DNA from: Macrolepiota albuminosa
Lineage: Eukaryota > Basidiomycota > Agaricomycetes > Agaricales > Agaricaceae
Direction of reading: 5' to 3'
Assembly (NCBI GenBank): GCA_027475525.1
Contig: JAMWFC010000061.1
Coordinates: 62,001-126,000 of the forward strand
Length of the DNA stretch: 64,000 nucleotides
Shown: positions 10,652 to 22,727 of the stretch, in pieces
Position numbering within the stretch: the first letter of the stretch is position 1
Layout: each line of letters opens with the position of its first letter
The notes under the pieces: generated by a model
Seen by the model: only the letters and a program-made list of their open reading frames with translations
Database searches by the model: none
Told to the model about the DNA's origin: nothing
Position numbers and translations under genes: made by a program

Positions 10652-11112
10652 GGTCACATGACTTTGTTTATATTCCCACATGCAACTTACTCTTTATTTC
10701 TGAGTAAAATAGGGATAAACCTGAAAAATTAGGAATGCTCAAAAAACTGTCCCAATGAGTAAATATTTTAAAATGGCCATCACTCCATCAGTTTTGATCC
10801 CAATTACATAAACCTAGATTCATTTTGTAGCTACAATGCCATAGTATGTTACACAATTTGATTAGGATTTTAGGTACTTCTCATCCTTCATGCCAATGTC
10901 ATCTTTCAAAATGTATAAAACATTGAGACAGTTTTTTGAGCCACTATATAGTCTTTTAATGGTTGCTTGCTCTTCTTGATCTCTACCCTATCAAAGACCT
11001 GATTCTTTAACAACTTTAATTCCCTTTCCAACATCTTGATCCTTTCCTCTCATGACAATGTAGATTGCTTATTAACGGCATTAAGCTGGAGTACCTCATG
11101 AATTAGTGCCTG

Positions 11113-11466
11113 CTATGGAGTCGCTTCTACTTCCATTGGGGCCATACTGTTCAGGTTACCTGTTGCTAAGTTACCAGGGTTGCACCTATGCCATTCATCA
11201 ATTTGCCCCTGGAAAGTCTTGTGCTCTGGATAAAGAGGGATGTTAGCGCCCGAGGATAAGACTATTTTACCATCAGTGCCCTGGCATGCTTTCTCTTGGC
11301 ATAGATACTGTTCAAGGATAGCGCAGCGACCTCTCATCATGGTATGCCCCACTTCGCCACAAAAATAACAAAGCCCAGTTTGCATATTATTTTGTGGCAC
11401 ATTAAGGCTAGTCAAAATCAATGTTTCCAGTTTGCTCATGATGTTAGCAACAGCTGTATTGACCAT
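11113..11466 (-). pseudogene. Gypsy gag zinc-knuckle fragment (remnant I)
   Basis: The frame contains CYFCGEVGHTMMRGRC, a retroviral CCHC knuckle (one extra residue before the last Cys) typical of the nucleocapsid part of Gypsy Gag. Upstream codons (NNQRGFVKKEDLENMVNTAV) continue past the insert at 11624-12466 into the gag core. Downstream the element is cut by the mariner transposon. Confidence 0.65.
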
Positions 11467-11623
11467 GTTTTCTAGGTCCTCCTTCTTGACAAACCCTCTC
11501 TGGTTGTTAGCGGCACTGATAGAACCCCATACAGGTTAGGTGCATCAATAGCAGGCTCGGCATTGGCTCTGGAAACCCTTGCTGCACTCATTCCAGACTT
11601 GGTGCATGTGATTTATCTACTTT

Positions 11624-12466
11624 AAGCCATTTCCAACAGCCATGCACAGCAAGTGATGTACCCAATCAGTGATAGAGCCAGCAGCAGCAGGAATGACAAG
11701 TGACAGTAGGCATCATGCCATCAGCAAGCATTGACAGATGGCATCACTCAGGAAGCACGTGATACCACTAGCTGGTGGCAGCGCTTACAAGTTAGAATAA
11801 TGACATTTCTCTGTGGCCGACAGCTTGGCATTTCACCTTGGCACCTAGCACCACTTAGTGTCTTCTCATTACTTGGACAGACAGCATTCTCATTAACTTC
11901 TCAGTATTTAGTTTAATGCATGGCAACTACTTACATTCTTTTCAGTTCGCTGCTCCTTGGTGATGCCTAGCTGCTTAGTAACAGTGAACTCATTTTCACT
12001 ATAAATATTTACCGTTGTCATTAGTTAGAACAGAACAGAGTACCCCACTTTACACCCCTCAGTTCACTCTATGGTTCAGATTTCTTTTGAGCTGACTAAG
12101 TTTATAGTTGCCAATTATCGGAATGCTCTTAGCCTGCTTGCTGCAGTTATGCTTATGGAACCTACATGCCTTGCACCTATGGCAGGCATCACACAGCTTA
12201 GTTGTCACTAAGCCTCTAGTTTCCTTTCCACATCCTCTTGCGACACTTGCCCATATTCATCTCCCCTCTCTTTTAGGTGCACTTTGTTGTTGGTGCACCC
12301 TCCTTGCCATACCTCCTTGCCAACTATTATTACTGACTTTCACCAAATCTTGCCATTCAACTCATTTTCAGACTCGTTTTCTGGGACCTGCCCGGAACTC
12401 CCTCAATCTTAGCGCACCCAACGCATTGTTTCACAGGTCAGTAGCTGTAAACCATTTCTGCTATTG
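11624..12466. mobile_element. 843-bp insert of unknown class in gag
   Basis: The insert is flanked by a perfect 9-bp direct repeat, ATCTACTTT (11615-11623 and 12467-12475). The gag frames on either side are in the same phase. It has no coding capacity I recognise, a TATA-like ACTATAAATATT near 12000 and no obvious terminal inverted repeat. It could be a solo LTR with decayed ends or a non-autonomous DNA element. The direct repeat may be partly fortuitous, since 5- and 8-bp subsets also fit. Confidence 0.5.
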
Positions 12467-12468
12467 AT

Positions 12469-13084
12469 CTACTTTTGGACATCATCAGCGCTAGATGCTG
12501 GTGCCCTGACTGGAGGTGCCTTCCCTCCATTATCAGCGCTAATAGGTCGCTGTAAAAGGATGCCAGTATCTGTGCCTTTTAGCATCCATTTACCTGCTTC
12601 AAAGATATTCTCAATATTGTAGAGTTCCTTAGAATAGTGTTTGGACATAAGCATCTCTAGACAACATGCTATCCAGGTCCACAATGATGTCAGAATTGCT
12701 TGTTGAAACAAGTGCCGTTCTCCATTCCTATAAAGTTTCAAAGATATTCTCAATATTGTAGAGTTCCTTAGAATAGTGTTTGGACATAAGCATCTCTAGA
12801 CAACATGCTATCCAGGTCCACAATGATGTCAGAATTGCTTGTTGAAACAAGTGCCGTTCTCCATTCCTATAAAGTTTGCCATTCTGTACTAGCCATTGTG
12901 CGATCTGCTGGAAGTTGCAATAATAAGTAGATAGTGTGCATAGCATATAAATTCCAGTTGCAAAGGTATCCTGCACTAGCTTTTGAATTTTCATGACTGT
13001 ATAATGCATGGATTCTTCAGTGCCAGGATACAGTTTAATGATTGCCTTTTTCCATTCCTCATAGATAAATGGTCTTGGCACCAT
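12469..13084 (-). pseudogene. Gypsy gag core fragment (remnant I)
   Basis: The minus-strand frame MVPRPFIYEEWKKAIIKLYPGTEE and its continuation resemble the Gag core of agaric Gypsy elements; the preceding frame (YFRELEYLLHDCQVTDNTQ, up to about 13260) belongs to the same protein. A 139-bp tandem duplication (12601-12878) breaks the frame. Confidence 0.6.
12601..12878. repeat. 139-bp tandem duplication in gag
   Basis: About 139 bp starting at 12601 is repeated at 12740. The period differs from the 77-bp series. The duplication shifts the gag frame. Confidence 0.9.
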
Positions 13085-13606
13085 TTACTTTGTTAATCCT
13101 TGAAACTCATCCACTCCTGTCCAGGATTCCGTGGTATGGTAGAAAACATATCTGGCAGCGTATTCTTTCATTTGTGTATTGTCGGTGACTTGGCAGTCAT
13201 GTAGTAAATATTCCAATTCCCTGAAATACTGCATTTGTAAGGGCAACCTCTAGAGGCTGTGGCTCAGTCACACAGCTGGCAGAGGGAGATCCAAAGTGTA
13301 TTAGAGTATGTACTGACAATATCATAATAACTACTCACCTGGCAGAGGAAGATCCAAAGAGAACAAGTCTAGGGATTCCCTATGCCAGGTTGGATGCTTC
13401 TGGGGCTTCTGAAGCATGGGAAACAACTGTACAGTACAACAAAACCTTAAAACTTGAAAATTCCCTACATAAACAACCGTACAAACAAGGCAGGAAAACT
13501 TTGGACTTTGAAAGTCAAGAAGGCAAACTCCAGCTTATATAAGCAGTCTGGAGCAGTGCTGAAGGGCCCACACTTGTCTGAGTAATAGCTAAAGAACCAG
13601 AGCACC

Positions 13607-13951
13607 TCAAAGGTTGAGAATAGTACTAACAGATAGTGTTGAGAAAGTAGTAACAGCAAAATGAGAGAATGATAAAAGAAATAAGGAAGTGAATGAAAGG
13701 AGAATGAAGAAATAAAGAGCAAAAGAAGAAAGGAATGAGGAGTCTCCTGACAGCATTAGCTTGCAAGGCTTCATTTTGTCCCACTTTGGTGACAAGAAAT
13801 GGTTTCTTGGTGGCATGCATGATGTGTTTGCCTGCTCTATGTCAATTAGTGTGGATGTCAAAGTAGGAACAGTGGTGTTAGTGCTAGTTTTGCTTGGCAT
13901 GGTTGTAGTAGGTATGGGCTTGAGTGGCTCTGAGTCGCTAGGTTCTGACAA
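13607..13951 (-). pseudogene. Gypsy gag N-terminus (remnant I)
   Basis: The frame starts MSEPSDSEPLKPIP with a Thr/Ser-rich leader and runs into AT-rich DNA with hydrophobic low-complexity codons. Its position, just downstream of a candidate LTR and upstream of the gag core on the same strand, supports it as the gag start. A stretch at about 13260-13620 interrupts the protein. Confidence 0.5.
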
Positions 13952-14406
13952 TAATGACCTAGATCACTCTTTTAAAGGAGTGAGTGGCATATGGTTTTCA
14001 CCTGCTAAGTATTCAAATGGTTAGAAGAATGGGAAAAAGCTTTTGGCCAAGCTATCTGAAGTGGCTTCAAGTTTCTGGTCTAAGGTCTGTCTTGGTAGCA
14101 TGCCTAGTAAATGTGGTGAGTCGGTGATTATTTGTTTGAATGTGCTCTCCAATAGAAGACGGCACTGTTGCTGGGCTCAAGTTTCTAGCAGAATTCTGCC
14201 TTAATAAAACCCCTTGCAGTGGGCTCCAAAATGATGATGTCAACTGTGGTTGAGTGCACTGAATATATACACAGTACAATGCTGTCTCCAGCACCTGGCA
14301 TGTGGGGTTGTGAGGAGTCCTGGCAGGGTCCCGGTGTGCTCGAGCAGATGTGGTAGAACAATGCGCTAGATGATAGTGCCTTGGATGCTACCTAGCAAAC
14401 AGTAAG

Positions 14407-14988
14407 TGTCATAGTTTAAGCAAAGATATAGAGAAGAAGATGAATAGTACAGCACGATGTGCCTATAGGTGGCACCATAAATGAGAAAGACAAAATAGAC
14501 AAAGCTAGTGCTAAACTTGGTGACAAAGTCAGGCAAAGCTAGTGCAATTTGAACGCTAAGTGTAACTGGATGCTCAAGAGGTTATGATTTATTGTTATGT
14601 ACATGTGAAGTAGCTAGTTTTTATACTATACGCTACTGTATTTCCAATCATAAGTCCATTTGTGGTGCTACCAATTAGCGCCTCTCCTCATGGTTGTAGC
14701 TAATGGCCATTTGTCAATGGCAACCTGTAGCACATGAATAACGGTGACCAGTGGTGACTCTAAAACTACTTAGAAATTGTACGAGTCTGCTCACTTTTTC
14801 ATGTAATTTAATTGGTCAGGCCATTCCAGGGTATGGTTGGAAAATTCTTGACAGATGCCGTGAGCGCTAATCTCAGCGCTAAACATTGTACCATCTTTTG
14901 ATAGATTTGAATGTCGGGTCTGTGTGTATCCTGTCTTGTCATCATTGATTTTTTTAGACTTCTGATTGAGGTGCCTTGATGATTGACA
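14407..14988 (-). repeat. Candidate LTR of Gypsy remnant I
   Basis: The segment begins TGTCATAG and ends GATTGACA, giving TGTCA...TGACA inverted ends. On the minus strand it has a TATA-like AGTATAAAAAC near 14625, which would direct transcription toward the gag frames at lower coordinates. The 5-bp flanks do not match (GTAAG, GCGCC), so it is not a solo LTR. No second copy is present to prove it. Confidence 0.45.
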
Positions 14989-15254
14989 GCGCCAACTATT
15001 AACCCCTTCTGGTATTGATCAGGGTTTGGTCAGAGTCAACTCCCTGCTGTTGCGCTAGCGCTATAGGTTCTGAGCCTCCTTGATTCTTGAAGTAGGTGAG
15101 TGGAGTGTGCTGAAGGGCTGATAACTGGTGATTAAGGTAAAATGGATAAGTCTTGCCATAGAGCAACAGAGCTAGGGCTGCTCTGTATCCAAACTGATTG
15201 CTAGAGTCTCCAGTATGTCAAGTGTCAGTCAACCTATAATGTCCCTTGATGTGC

Positions 15255-17909
15255 TCAGTCCAAGTAGAAGCCTATCAGCATCATCTCCTTTAAAGGTCCA
15301 GGTGGCACGTCCCATGGCCTGTCGTTGAGGGCACTCAGAGATGAAGTGGTTTTTCTCATTGCAGAGTATACAGGCACCCTCCCTTCTTCATCAATCCTGC
15401 ACATCCTTTGGAACCTTGATCCATGGTCATCTCTTCTTCTGAAGCCGGTTTGCCCAGAGGGCCTCTTCATCCTGTTTGTCAGCAAATTCAGGGTTGTCCA
15501 GGTCTCTCAGAAGCTTGTCAGGGTTTGAAGCATCACCAGAGTTGTTAACAGCCATGACAGCATTGAGCTGGGCCTAGGAGCAGGCGCTGCTACTGGGATT
15601 AGTGTTGGAGGAACCACAACTTACTGGAGAGCAGCCACTAGGAAAAGGGGGTGGGCCAGGGTTTTGGCTCAGGGGGTTGGGGAGTTCATCAGAGGACTAG
15701 GGCAGGCCTCCTTGTAGGTTCCAGGAGGCCTAAGAGTTCAAGTATTTACTGCGGTCTTCCCAGTAGTGCTGGTAATCTGCATAACAAGGGCCTTGTATCC
15801 ATCATAGAAGGGTTGTTTCAGAGCAAGTCAGAAGACATCCTTGATGCCTTGTGGCAGTGCATGGCAGAGGGTGTACTGGAGAGCGCTATAATTCCAACCT
15901 GTCTCATAAGCTTCTTTCTCAAAATGTATGATGAAAGTAGTGAAGCGTTCTTTGGAATGCATCCAGAGGTTAAAGAGGTTGTTCTTGGCTTTGGCCACAG
16001 TGTTGTAGATTCCAAACTTTCTGGAGAACTCATCGACAAAGGTTTGCCAGCAGGAGAGTGCCAGGTTGTTGGGGTCAAACTGGATGAGGGCCGTGTAGTG
16101 GTCAAAGGCAATCCCCTGGAAGTACAAGGTGGCAAAGGTGACCCTAAAGCTTTCAACCTGGAATATGAGCGGTTTTGCCTAAAACGTATTAAGATATTGA
16201 GTTAGGAATGTACGTCATTTCCAGGGGTTCTAGCCTGTAAATGTGTCAGGTTTCTGGATATCTAAGCACTCTTTGCAGGTGAGAGCATCATGGGTGTCAT
16301 CCAGTTCTGCTGCATTATGGAAAGGGGGTCCTGCATTGTAGTAGTAATAATAGTGGTTACTCCTCCCTCCTTGGGGAAGAAAGATGCTGAGAACAGGGCC
16401 CCACCCTCCTGGAGGGCCTCCTCCAAGTGGCTCACCTGGGGGTCCATTGTCCCAAGAGGGTTTGTTCCTGTTGGGAGAAGGTCCAGGTCTCCATATAGGG
16501 GGTGGCAGAGATGGTGGGCTGAGGGGTCATTCTCAGAAGTTGACTGGGGGTGGCAGAGGCAGTTGGGAAGAATTCTATGGTGCTGGGTCAATCTGTGGTG
16601 TTGGGCCAGGTGCTGAGTCAGGCATCAGGTTGTGCAGAGGGCGTCCAACTTGGGAGGGTCAAGCCTGCATCAGAAGCCATGGGGATTCCGCAGATCGAAG
16701 TGGGGCAGGGGGTTGTGGTGGAAGTTTGGTTCAGGAGGGGCTGGAGTTGTTATAGGCTTGAGGCATCATTCATTGTCATCTTGAGTGAGCTCATTGATAT
16801 AGCATAACGTGTTGTCTGTGCTAGAGGTGTCAGCCTGGGGTCTTCCAGAGGTCACTAGCAGTGGAGATTGGGCGTTATCTGTTCATGGAAGCAGTTCTAG
16901 GGGTCTCCAGAGTTGTCTCCAGGTCTCAAAGGTACTAGGAACAGAGTTAGCCCTACAGCAAGTCAACAAACCTACTGTGTGGGCAGTGGGCTGATCAAAT
17001 AGTCCATCTGTCAAGTTAAGGGACTGCAGTATAGCTGAGGCATTTTGTTGTTCTTCTCATTGCTGTTGCTCCAGAGTTGGGACCATGGGGACTGCCAAGG
17101 TCAGTTCTGGATGTTCCTATCAGATGTGCATTGAGCAACCAGAGTCCATGGAGTCATTGAGGGGTTGAGGGAAAGGGGATGCATGGACTTCATTGAGCAG
17201 TTGCTGTAGCTCTTCTATGAAGGATTGTGTTGTGCCTGTAATTTATCATGGCCTGTTCTGGGAGTTCTCCTTGAGCGAGTCATTTCCCAGATTTGACCAA
17301 GCAATGTGCCCAGTCCTCCAGAGTGCCTTTGAAGTTGTTGTGTCCAAATTCTGTAAGTAACACCCTTGTTCATTGTGTGAAGTCCTCCAGCAAGATTCTA
17401 AGTAACTGGAGCACCTCATTATGTTGACACTCATACTCCTTGAAGCATTGTTGTTCCATTGGCGACGGAGAAGTCTGTGTGTATGAGGTGGCAGCCAGGT
17501 AGTGTCAAGGCTGGTAGTCATAGTTGGGAGGTCCACGGAGTTGGGGGGCAGGGCATTGGTAACTGTAGTAAGAGGTGGGGGCAAAGAGTCCTTCGTTCAG
17601 AAGAATTGGGCATGGCCTATTGGGGATAGGTGAGTCTCTGATAGACCTCCAGAGATGCTCTGATACGAGGAAACCTCTACAGGTCAAGCCATAGCTAAGT
17701 TGAGTGGGGGGGGCCCAGCTTGCTGAGGGCTCTAGGTCATAGAAGGACGGGTCAGAGGCCCAGTGGCAGTAGAGGCATTGGTGTTTGTATGGGAGAGGTG
17801 GGTAGGTGGGGTGGGGGATCTGTGCAGAGTAATGGTCAGGGACTGGATGTCTGTAAGGGTCAGTCTGATAGCCTGTGGAGTAGTAGGTGTGAGTATATGT
17901 AGTCATCAA
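15255..17909 (-). pseudogene. Gypsy gag remnant II
   Basis: Minus-strand frames at 17909-17505, 17584-17246, 16127-15828 and 15485-15255 form another decayed Gag. The piece at 16127-15828 (WQTFVDEFSRKFGIYNTVAKA, then FIIHFEKEAYETGWN) is a clear retrotransposon Gag core. The N-terminal piece is Tyr/Pro-rich. No protease or polymerase follows. Between 14989 and 15254 and beyond 17909 I find no second LTR. It is a different family from remnant I. Confidence 0.6.
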
Positions 17910-18289
17910 GAATAGTATAAGGAGAGAGTCTTGATATTATGTCAGGTTCTGCTGAGTCAGGAGCTTTCTGGAAAAGCAACATTCTTACAAGGTGGAATTG
18001 ATCTACATGTACTCAGGTGTCTGAAACTCCAAACTATGCTCTGGAGTTCAAGATGCAAACAAGGGATTCCTAGAGTAAGAAACTTAGTCCAGGGATCGGG
18101 TGAAGTCAAGAGGATGAGAAGTTAGGGTTGAGTCGAGAACTGGGGATTCTAGGATGAGACCAGGTCAGTAAAACTTAAGTTGTGAAGTGTGTACCAATCT
18201 TAAAGGCATGCAAATAAGTTGAGCATGCCAGTTAAAGCATGCCAGTCAGTGCATACTGGTCAATCAAAAGGTTATCACAAAGCTTCTGC
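17910..18289. other. Short repeats, no gene
   Basis: Contains the repeated motif GCATGCCAGT (18228-18247) and AT-rich DNA. Probably the leader region of Gypsy remnant II. No supported ORF. Confidence 0.4.
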
Positions 18290-20233
18290 TAGGGCTTCTT
18301 CTTAGCAAAGGACTATTAGCTCTGAGGTTGAAAAGCTAATTTATGAGGCATGCACCACACTCTGCACTGAGGCAAGGCCTAACTACTCTAAAGTCATTAA
18401 AGATATTTTAGAACGTACTGGTATTGCTATTCCTTATCAAACTCTTCATAACTGCTTCCTTAGCAAACATGTTCTTATACATGAGGCTCATACTGGCTAA
18501 CAACTCCTTTCTCCAGAAATTGAAAGGGTTCCTATTGATTGGATCAAGTTTTTGTCAGACACCAGCCATCTACTCAGCAAGCAAACAATCTAGAAAAAGG
18601 CTGAGGCTCTTTGTGGAAAGAGGCCAAGTAAATTCTGGATTTGTTATTTCTTTGGATGTCATCCAGAGATCAAGCTTGGAAAACCATTGGGACTAGATCC
18701 CAAATGTGCTCAGGCATTCAACAGACTCATTGTCAATAATTACTTTGATCTTCTCACTCAAATCATTCAGAAATATAATATCCCCATTGAAAATATTTAT
18801 AACATAAATGAAAAGGGCTGTCAGAGAGGTGGAGGACAAAAAAACTTGAGCAGGAAATATTTTGTTCATAGGACATGTTGGCCTAAATATAGAGCACATA
18901 GTGGGAATCTTGAACTTGTCACAATCATTAAGTGTGTTTGTACTAACAGCACATCTCTCCTTCCCAGATTTGTCTTCTCTGGAAAAGAATTTGATCCCAA
19001 ATAGTTTGCAGTGAATCCTGGAATTGGGTGAGTTGTTCTTCCTCCATATTTGACTGTTCATTGATTATTTACCAGAGTATCTATGTCCAAAAATGGCTGG
19101 ACAGATGACTTCCTTTGCATCAAGTGGTTTGAAGACAGCTTCATACCTCAATCTGCCACATGTAACACATCACGAAAACCTATTCTTCTTATCTATGACA
19201 ATCATAGTTCACATAATACACTTGAGCTCATCTAACTTGCCCATGATCATAACATCATACTTTTCTGTCTTCCTCCACACACAACACATATGCTCCAGCC
19301 CCTTGATGTCAGGGTTTTTAGTCCTTTTGCACATGCCTGGGGAGAGCGATGTGATGAGATTGTAGATAGCATGGGTGAAAAAATGCCATGTGAAGACTTT
19401 GTTCAAGAGTATATGAACATTTGCCACAAGACTTTCAAGTCAACAACAATCATCACTGCATTTTGAAAAAGTAGCTGCTGGCCAGTCAATCATGACATCT
19501 TTGATAATAAGGATTTTGCACCAAGTATCAACCAGACAGCTTTCCTCTTATCACACAGGACCATGATGAAGACTCTCACAGCAACAGTGATTCCTCCTCA
19601 GATGATGAGTCATCTGATGTCGGATATGCTGGCACTTGTCTCAACAATGGTCACAGTGGGAAACACCCATCACCAGTTATCTCAGACTCTCACATACACA
19701 TTTTCACCACTACTTCTCAACCACTCGCTCTTGCTGTCCATCATATCATTCACACTGTCCACAAGCTTGTATGAGATCCTGTCCCACCAACAATTTTTTA
19801 CGCATCAAGTGGCTATAAAAAGCAGAAGCGCACAGGAGGCCACACATCATCAGGTCAGACTCATCATCTCAATGCCCTTTCACACAAGAACAAACAACTT
19901 CAAAAAGAAAATGTTGTGTTGCGCTTGGAAAATTTGACACTTTGAGCACACTGCACCCTTGCAGGGACTGAAATACAGGATCTTCATTGATGTGTCAATG
20001 CCAAGGAGAAAAAGTCATCAAAGAGGCACAAACTCAATGTTGATGCAAGATGGCTTAATTCAGATGAAGGTTTGAGGCTAGTCCAGCAACAAGAGGTGGC
20101 TCAGGCAGCAGAGGAGCAGAGGAAGCATGAGGCATGGGAGTTACAAGCTGCAAAGGAGGCAGAGAGGGTGGAACAACAATGACAGCAAGATCCAAACATG
20201 CCATTCACAAGTACATTGAGCTCGAAATCTAAG
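18290..20233 (+). pseudogene. Pogo-like (DDE_1) transposase, 5' part
   Basis: Three plus-strand pieces read as a fungal pogo/Tigger transposase. An HTH-like start (AKDYSKVIKDILERTG-type, near 18370-18480) leads to a region containing CGKRPSKFWICYFFGCHPEI. The D1 block is NIYNINEKGCQRGGG (Asp replaced by Asn), near 18790. The next blocks are WTDDFLCIKWFEDSF and ILLIYDNHSSH (D2), then LPPHTTHMLQPLDVRVFSPFAHAW near 19260-19350. Several frameshifts and stops make it inactive. The same protein resumes after the chromovirus at 25983, which inserted at this point. Confidence 0.75.
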
Positions 20234-20238
20234 GCTGA
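20234..20238. other. Target site duplication GCTGA (left)
   Basis: GCTGA precedes the left LTR and is repeated at 25983-25987 after the right LTR. A 5-bp duplication is what Ty3-type integrases make. Confidence 0.95.
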
Positions 20239-20499
20239 TGTAAGCATGAGGCTTACTCAAACTGCTCAATTACTGTTCCTGTCACGGATATCCCGTCATG
20301 GAGCAGGTGATGGATGTTATTGGATGGATCCTGAGGGGCTTATGATCGAGAGGCTCCAATCCAAAACCTTAATTTGAAGGGTATTTAGACATTGTTCATG
20401 TATTTTTGAGACTAACTTACTTTTCCCCGCAAATTCAATCTTTGTTCCATTCTGTTGTCTCGTTTTCTCTAAGTGAAGCAGAACTTACATTTGCTTACA
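20239..20499 (+). repeat. Chromovirus 5' LTR
   Basis: 261 bp, TGTAAGC...TTGCTTACA. It differs from the 3' LTR at nine positions, all transitions within eight CpG-derived dinucleotides. Confidence 0.95.
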
Positions 20500-20822
20500 C
20501 TTTTTTTTTTGAATCAAACAAAGTGGTCTTGAAGATACAGTTAACTGGGTGCCGCATCGTCTTATCTTTTGTGCTTCTGGTCTTCTTGGGCAACACCCTG
20601 TCACGTCGTCTTATTTTTGGTGATTCTGATCTTCTCGGGCAACACCTGTCAGTCGTTTTAGTCTTCTGGGAGGGTTTCTTCTTCAAGCAGGGCCAAGATC
20701 AGTCCTTGACAACGGAAATTCATCGAATGAAGAGGGGGTTAGAAGGAGCCAAGGCAGTTACCCTCAGACATCACCCTCTTGTTGGCCTCTAGAGTAGGGA
20801 TTGAATTCACAATCTGGCTCGC

Positions 20823-22727
20823 ATGTGCTCACAAAAGATTCTTGAACCACGCTCTTGCTCCACATTACGTTCTCACCGTTCACGCTCGCCATCCTTGTCT
20901 CGACAAGGTTTACTCCTTACGACCTCTGTTCCGCCCAGTCCCTGTTCCACGATTCCCATCTTATCGTCACCCTCGTCCTTGTCCTCACATTCATCCGACT
21001 CCTCAGATGACTCAGATTGCATACCTCCTTCCCGTCTCTCCACCATGCCAACCTCAAAGACGCCATTGTATATGGTGGAAGTTACACAAGTGTCATCCAG
21101 TCATGCCCCGGTCATCAGAAAGGGTTCAATCGGGCCTAGACAACTTGAAGAATTTGAATATAATTGCAGACGTTATTTCAGTCACAAGGGGATAGGGGAG
21201 GATAAGCAGGTCAAAAGAGTTATGTTTAACATTGATGCGCCTGCAGTGTGTGCATGGGTGAGAGAGAATGAAAATACCTTGAAGGCACTTACCTTTGCGA
21301 GCTTCATGGCCTGACTCCGCAGAATCATCTTGTCCACAGATTGGGCATGGGAGGTGGCCCAAATGTTGTCGAAGAAGCAGGGAGAGGATGAGAGTTTCGA
21401 GGTCTGGGTTAATACCCTGAGGGAAGCCAACGACACTCTCGCCACTCTTCCATGTTTCCACATTCCCACCAATAAGTTCCATGACCACATCTTGCTTCAC
21501 TGCCTTGACGACGTTCGAAGAGAGTATATCCTCGGCAGCAAGGACGACTGTTACGATAAGATCTCTGACCTCAATAAATGGCTTCGCATTCTTGCTGATA
21601 TTGGCAAGGTCATTGCTGCCCATAAGGCCCAAATCAGCAAATACCTTGCAGATTCTATTGCGGCCGCTGGAAAAATGCAACTCAAGAACGTTACGAACAA
21701 CGCCAAGCAGATTTCAACTGGAAACGTTTCCAAGACCAGCAGCACAAACGCAACGTCCTCAACCACACGTGTCCATGTTTATGCCTTAACGGCAGAGGAA
21801 CGCAACATCTTGGACACACATTCCGGATGTTACCAATGTTGCCGCCTTTACATCGATCATCGTGTGGCATCCTGCCCAGACAAAGGTCAGGTGTTAAAAC
21901 TCGAAGATTATAATAAGCGACGTTTGACCCCTGAGTTTGCCGTGGCCGCACAAAAGGAATACGCTAAGAAACAGAGTAAGGCTGTGGGAGTAGGAGGAGG
22001 GGCAATGGCATTGGTCACAGTTGCAGTGGTTTTTGAGGGATCCTCAGATGAAATGGACAGTAGTGACGCCGGAAGCGAGTACGTGCTCCCACTTCATCTC
22101 ACTTACTCTTGTCTTGTCTCGGAACCTTCTCTCGTCCCGACCAAGGTTGAAAACGCGCTTATTGACACTGGAGCCCCCCCAGCACTGATTTCCACAATGC
22201 TCGTGAATAGACTTGGCTTATCAACTTGACAACTGCATCGTCCGCTTACTGTCTCGGGTGTTTTTTTGGCGGGAAATAAGAACAAAACTCAGCTTTTGAA
22301 AGAATACGTAAAACTTGTAATTATATCACCTTGCACCCAATGGCGCTCTAAATCTCAAATGTTCATTGTCTGCCCCAACCTTCAATCCGAACTCATTTTA
22401 GGCTTGGATTTTGTAACGCGCAACGGCCTCATAATTGACCCTGCAGGGGGAGCAGTGATTGATAAGAGAGACGGTTTCAATTTGCTCGATCCGCCTGATT
22501 CTACACTGAAATATAAGGTCTTGCCAATGGCGCCTAAGATCAAACAAAAGTTGGAGAAGGAAAGGACACGAAAGGAGAAGAAGTGGATTGAGGGAGGGCG
22601 TGCAGAGATGGAATTGTTGATGAAACCCGTACAGGCGGAGTTACACACCTTATTCATGCAGCAAGCCCAACGTTTTGCTCACCTGAAGGAGCATACAGCA
22701 ACAGGTCAACCGTGGATGTTAGGTTGA
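20823..22727 (+). pseudogene. Chromovirus Gag-protease
   Basis: One frame covers Gag (from 20823, with a possible start at 21045, MPTSKTPLYMVEV) to protease. A CCHC-like motif CYQCCRLYIDHRVASC near 21825-21875 marks the nucleocapsid. The aspartic protease active site is NALIDTGAPPALIS near 22150-22190, and LILGLDFVTRNGL follows. TGA stops at 21312 and 22227 interrupt it; each sits where CGA (Arg) would keep the frame. The frame overlaps the polymerase frame by about 16 bp in the -1 phase near 22712-22727; in related elements the polyprotein is usually continuous here, so I read this as a frameshift mutation rather than programmed frameshifting. Confidence 0.85.

Larger units (their letters stand above)
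9274..10946 (-). mobile_element. Tc1/mariner transposon with long TIRs
   Basis: The ends are inverted repeats of about 210 bp (left 9274-9485, right about 10735-10946) starting CAGTGGCTCAAAAAACTG on the left and TAGTGGCTCAAAAAACTG on the right (read inward). TA dinucleotides flank both ends. The body encodes a DD34E transposase on the minus strand. The element sits inside the gag/protease region of Gypsy remnant I. The TIRs differ from each other at many, mostly transition, positions, so this is not a fresh insertion. Confidence 0.85.
8150..14988 (-). mobile_element. Gypsy-type retrotransposon remnant I (LTR-gag-protease)
   Basis: Minus-strand pieces in the correct order make one 3'-truncated Ty3/Gypsy element: candidate LTR 14988-14407, gag start 13951, gag core 13084-12469, zinc knuckle 11466-11113, and a protease-like region 9284-8256. 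Reverse transcriptase and integrase are absent. It is interrupted by the 843-bp insert (11624-12466) and by the Tc1/mariner element (9274-10946), and carries many stops. No second copy of its LTR is visible in the window. Confidence 0.6.

Noticed and set aside
14407..14988. Solo LTR
   Set aside because: The ends look like an LTR, but the 5-bp flanks differ (GTAAG and GCGCC), so it was kept only as a candidate 5' LTR of remnant I.
22712..22727. Programmed -1 frameshift in the chromovirus
   Set aside because: The overlap lies between protease and RT, not gag and pol, and I see no slippery heptamer with a following structure. A simple indel is more likely.
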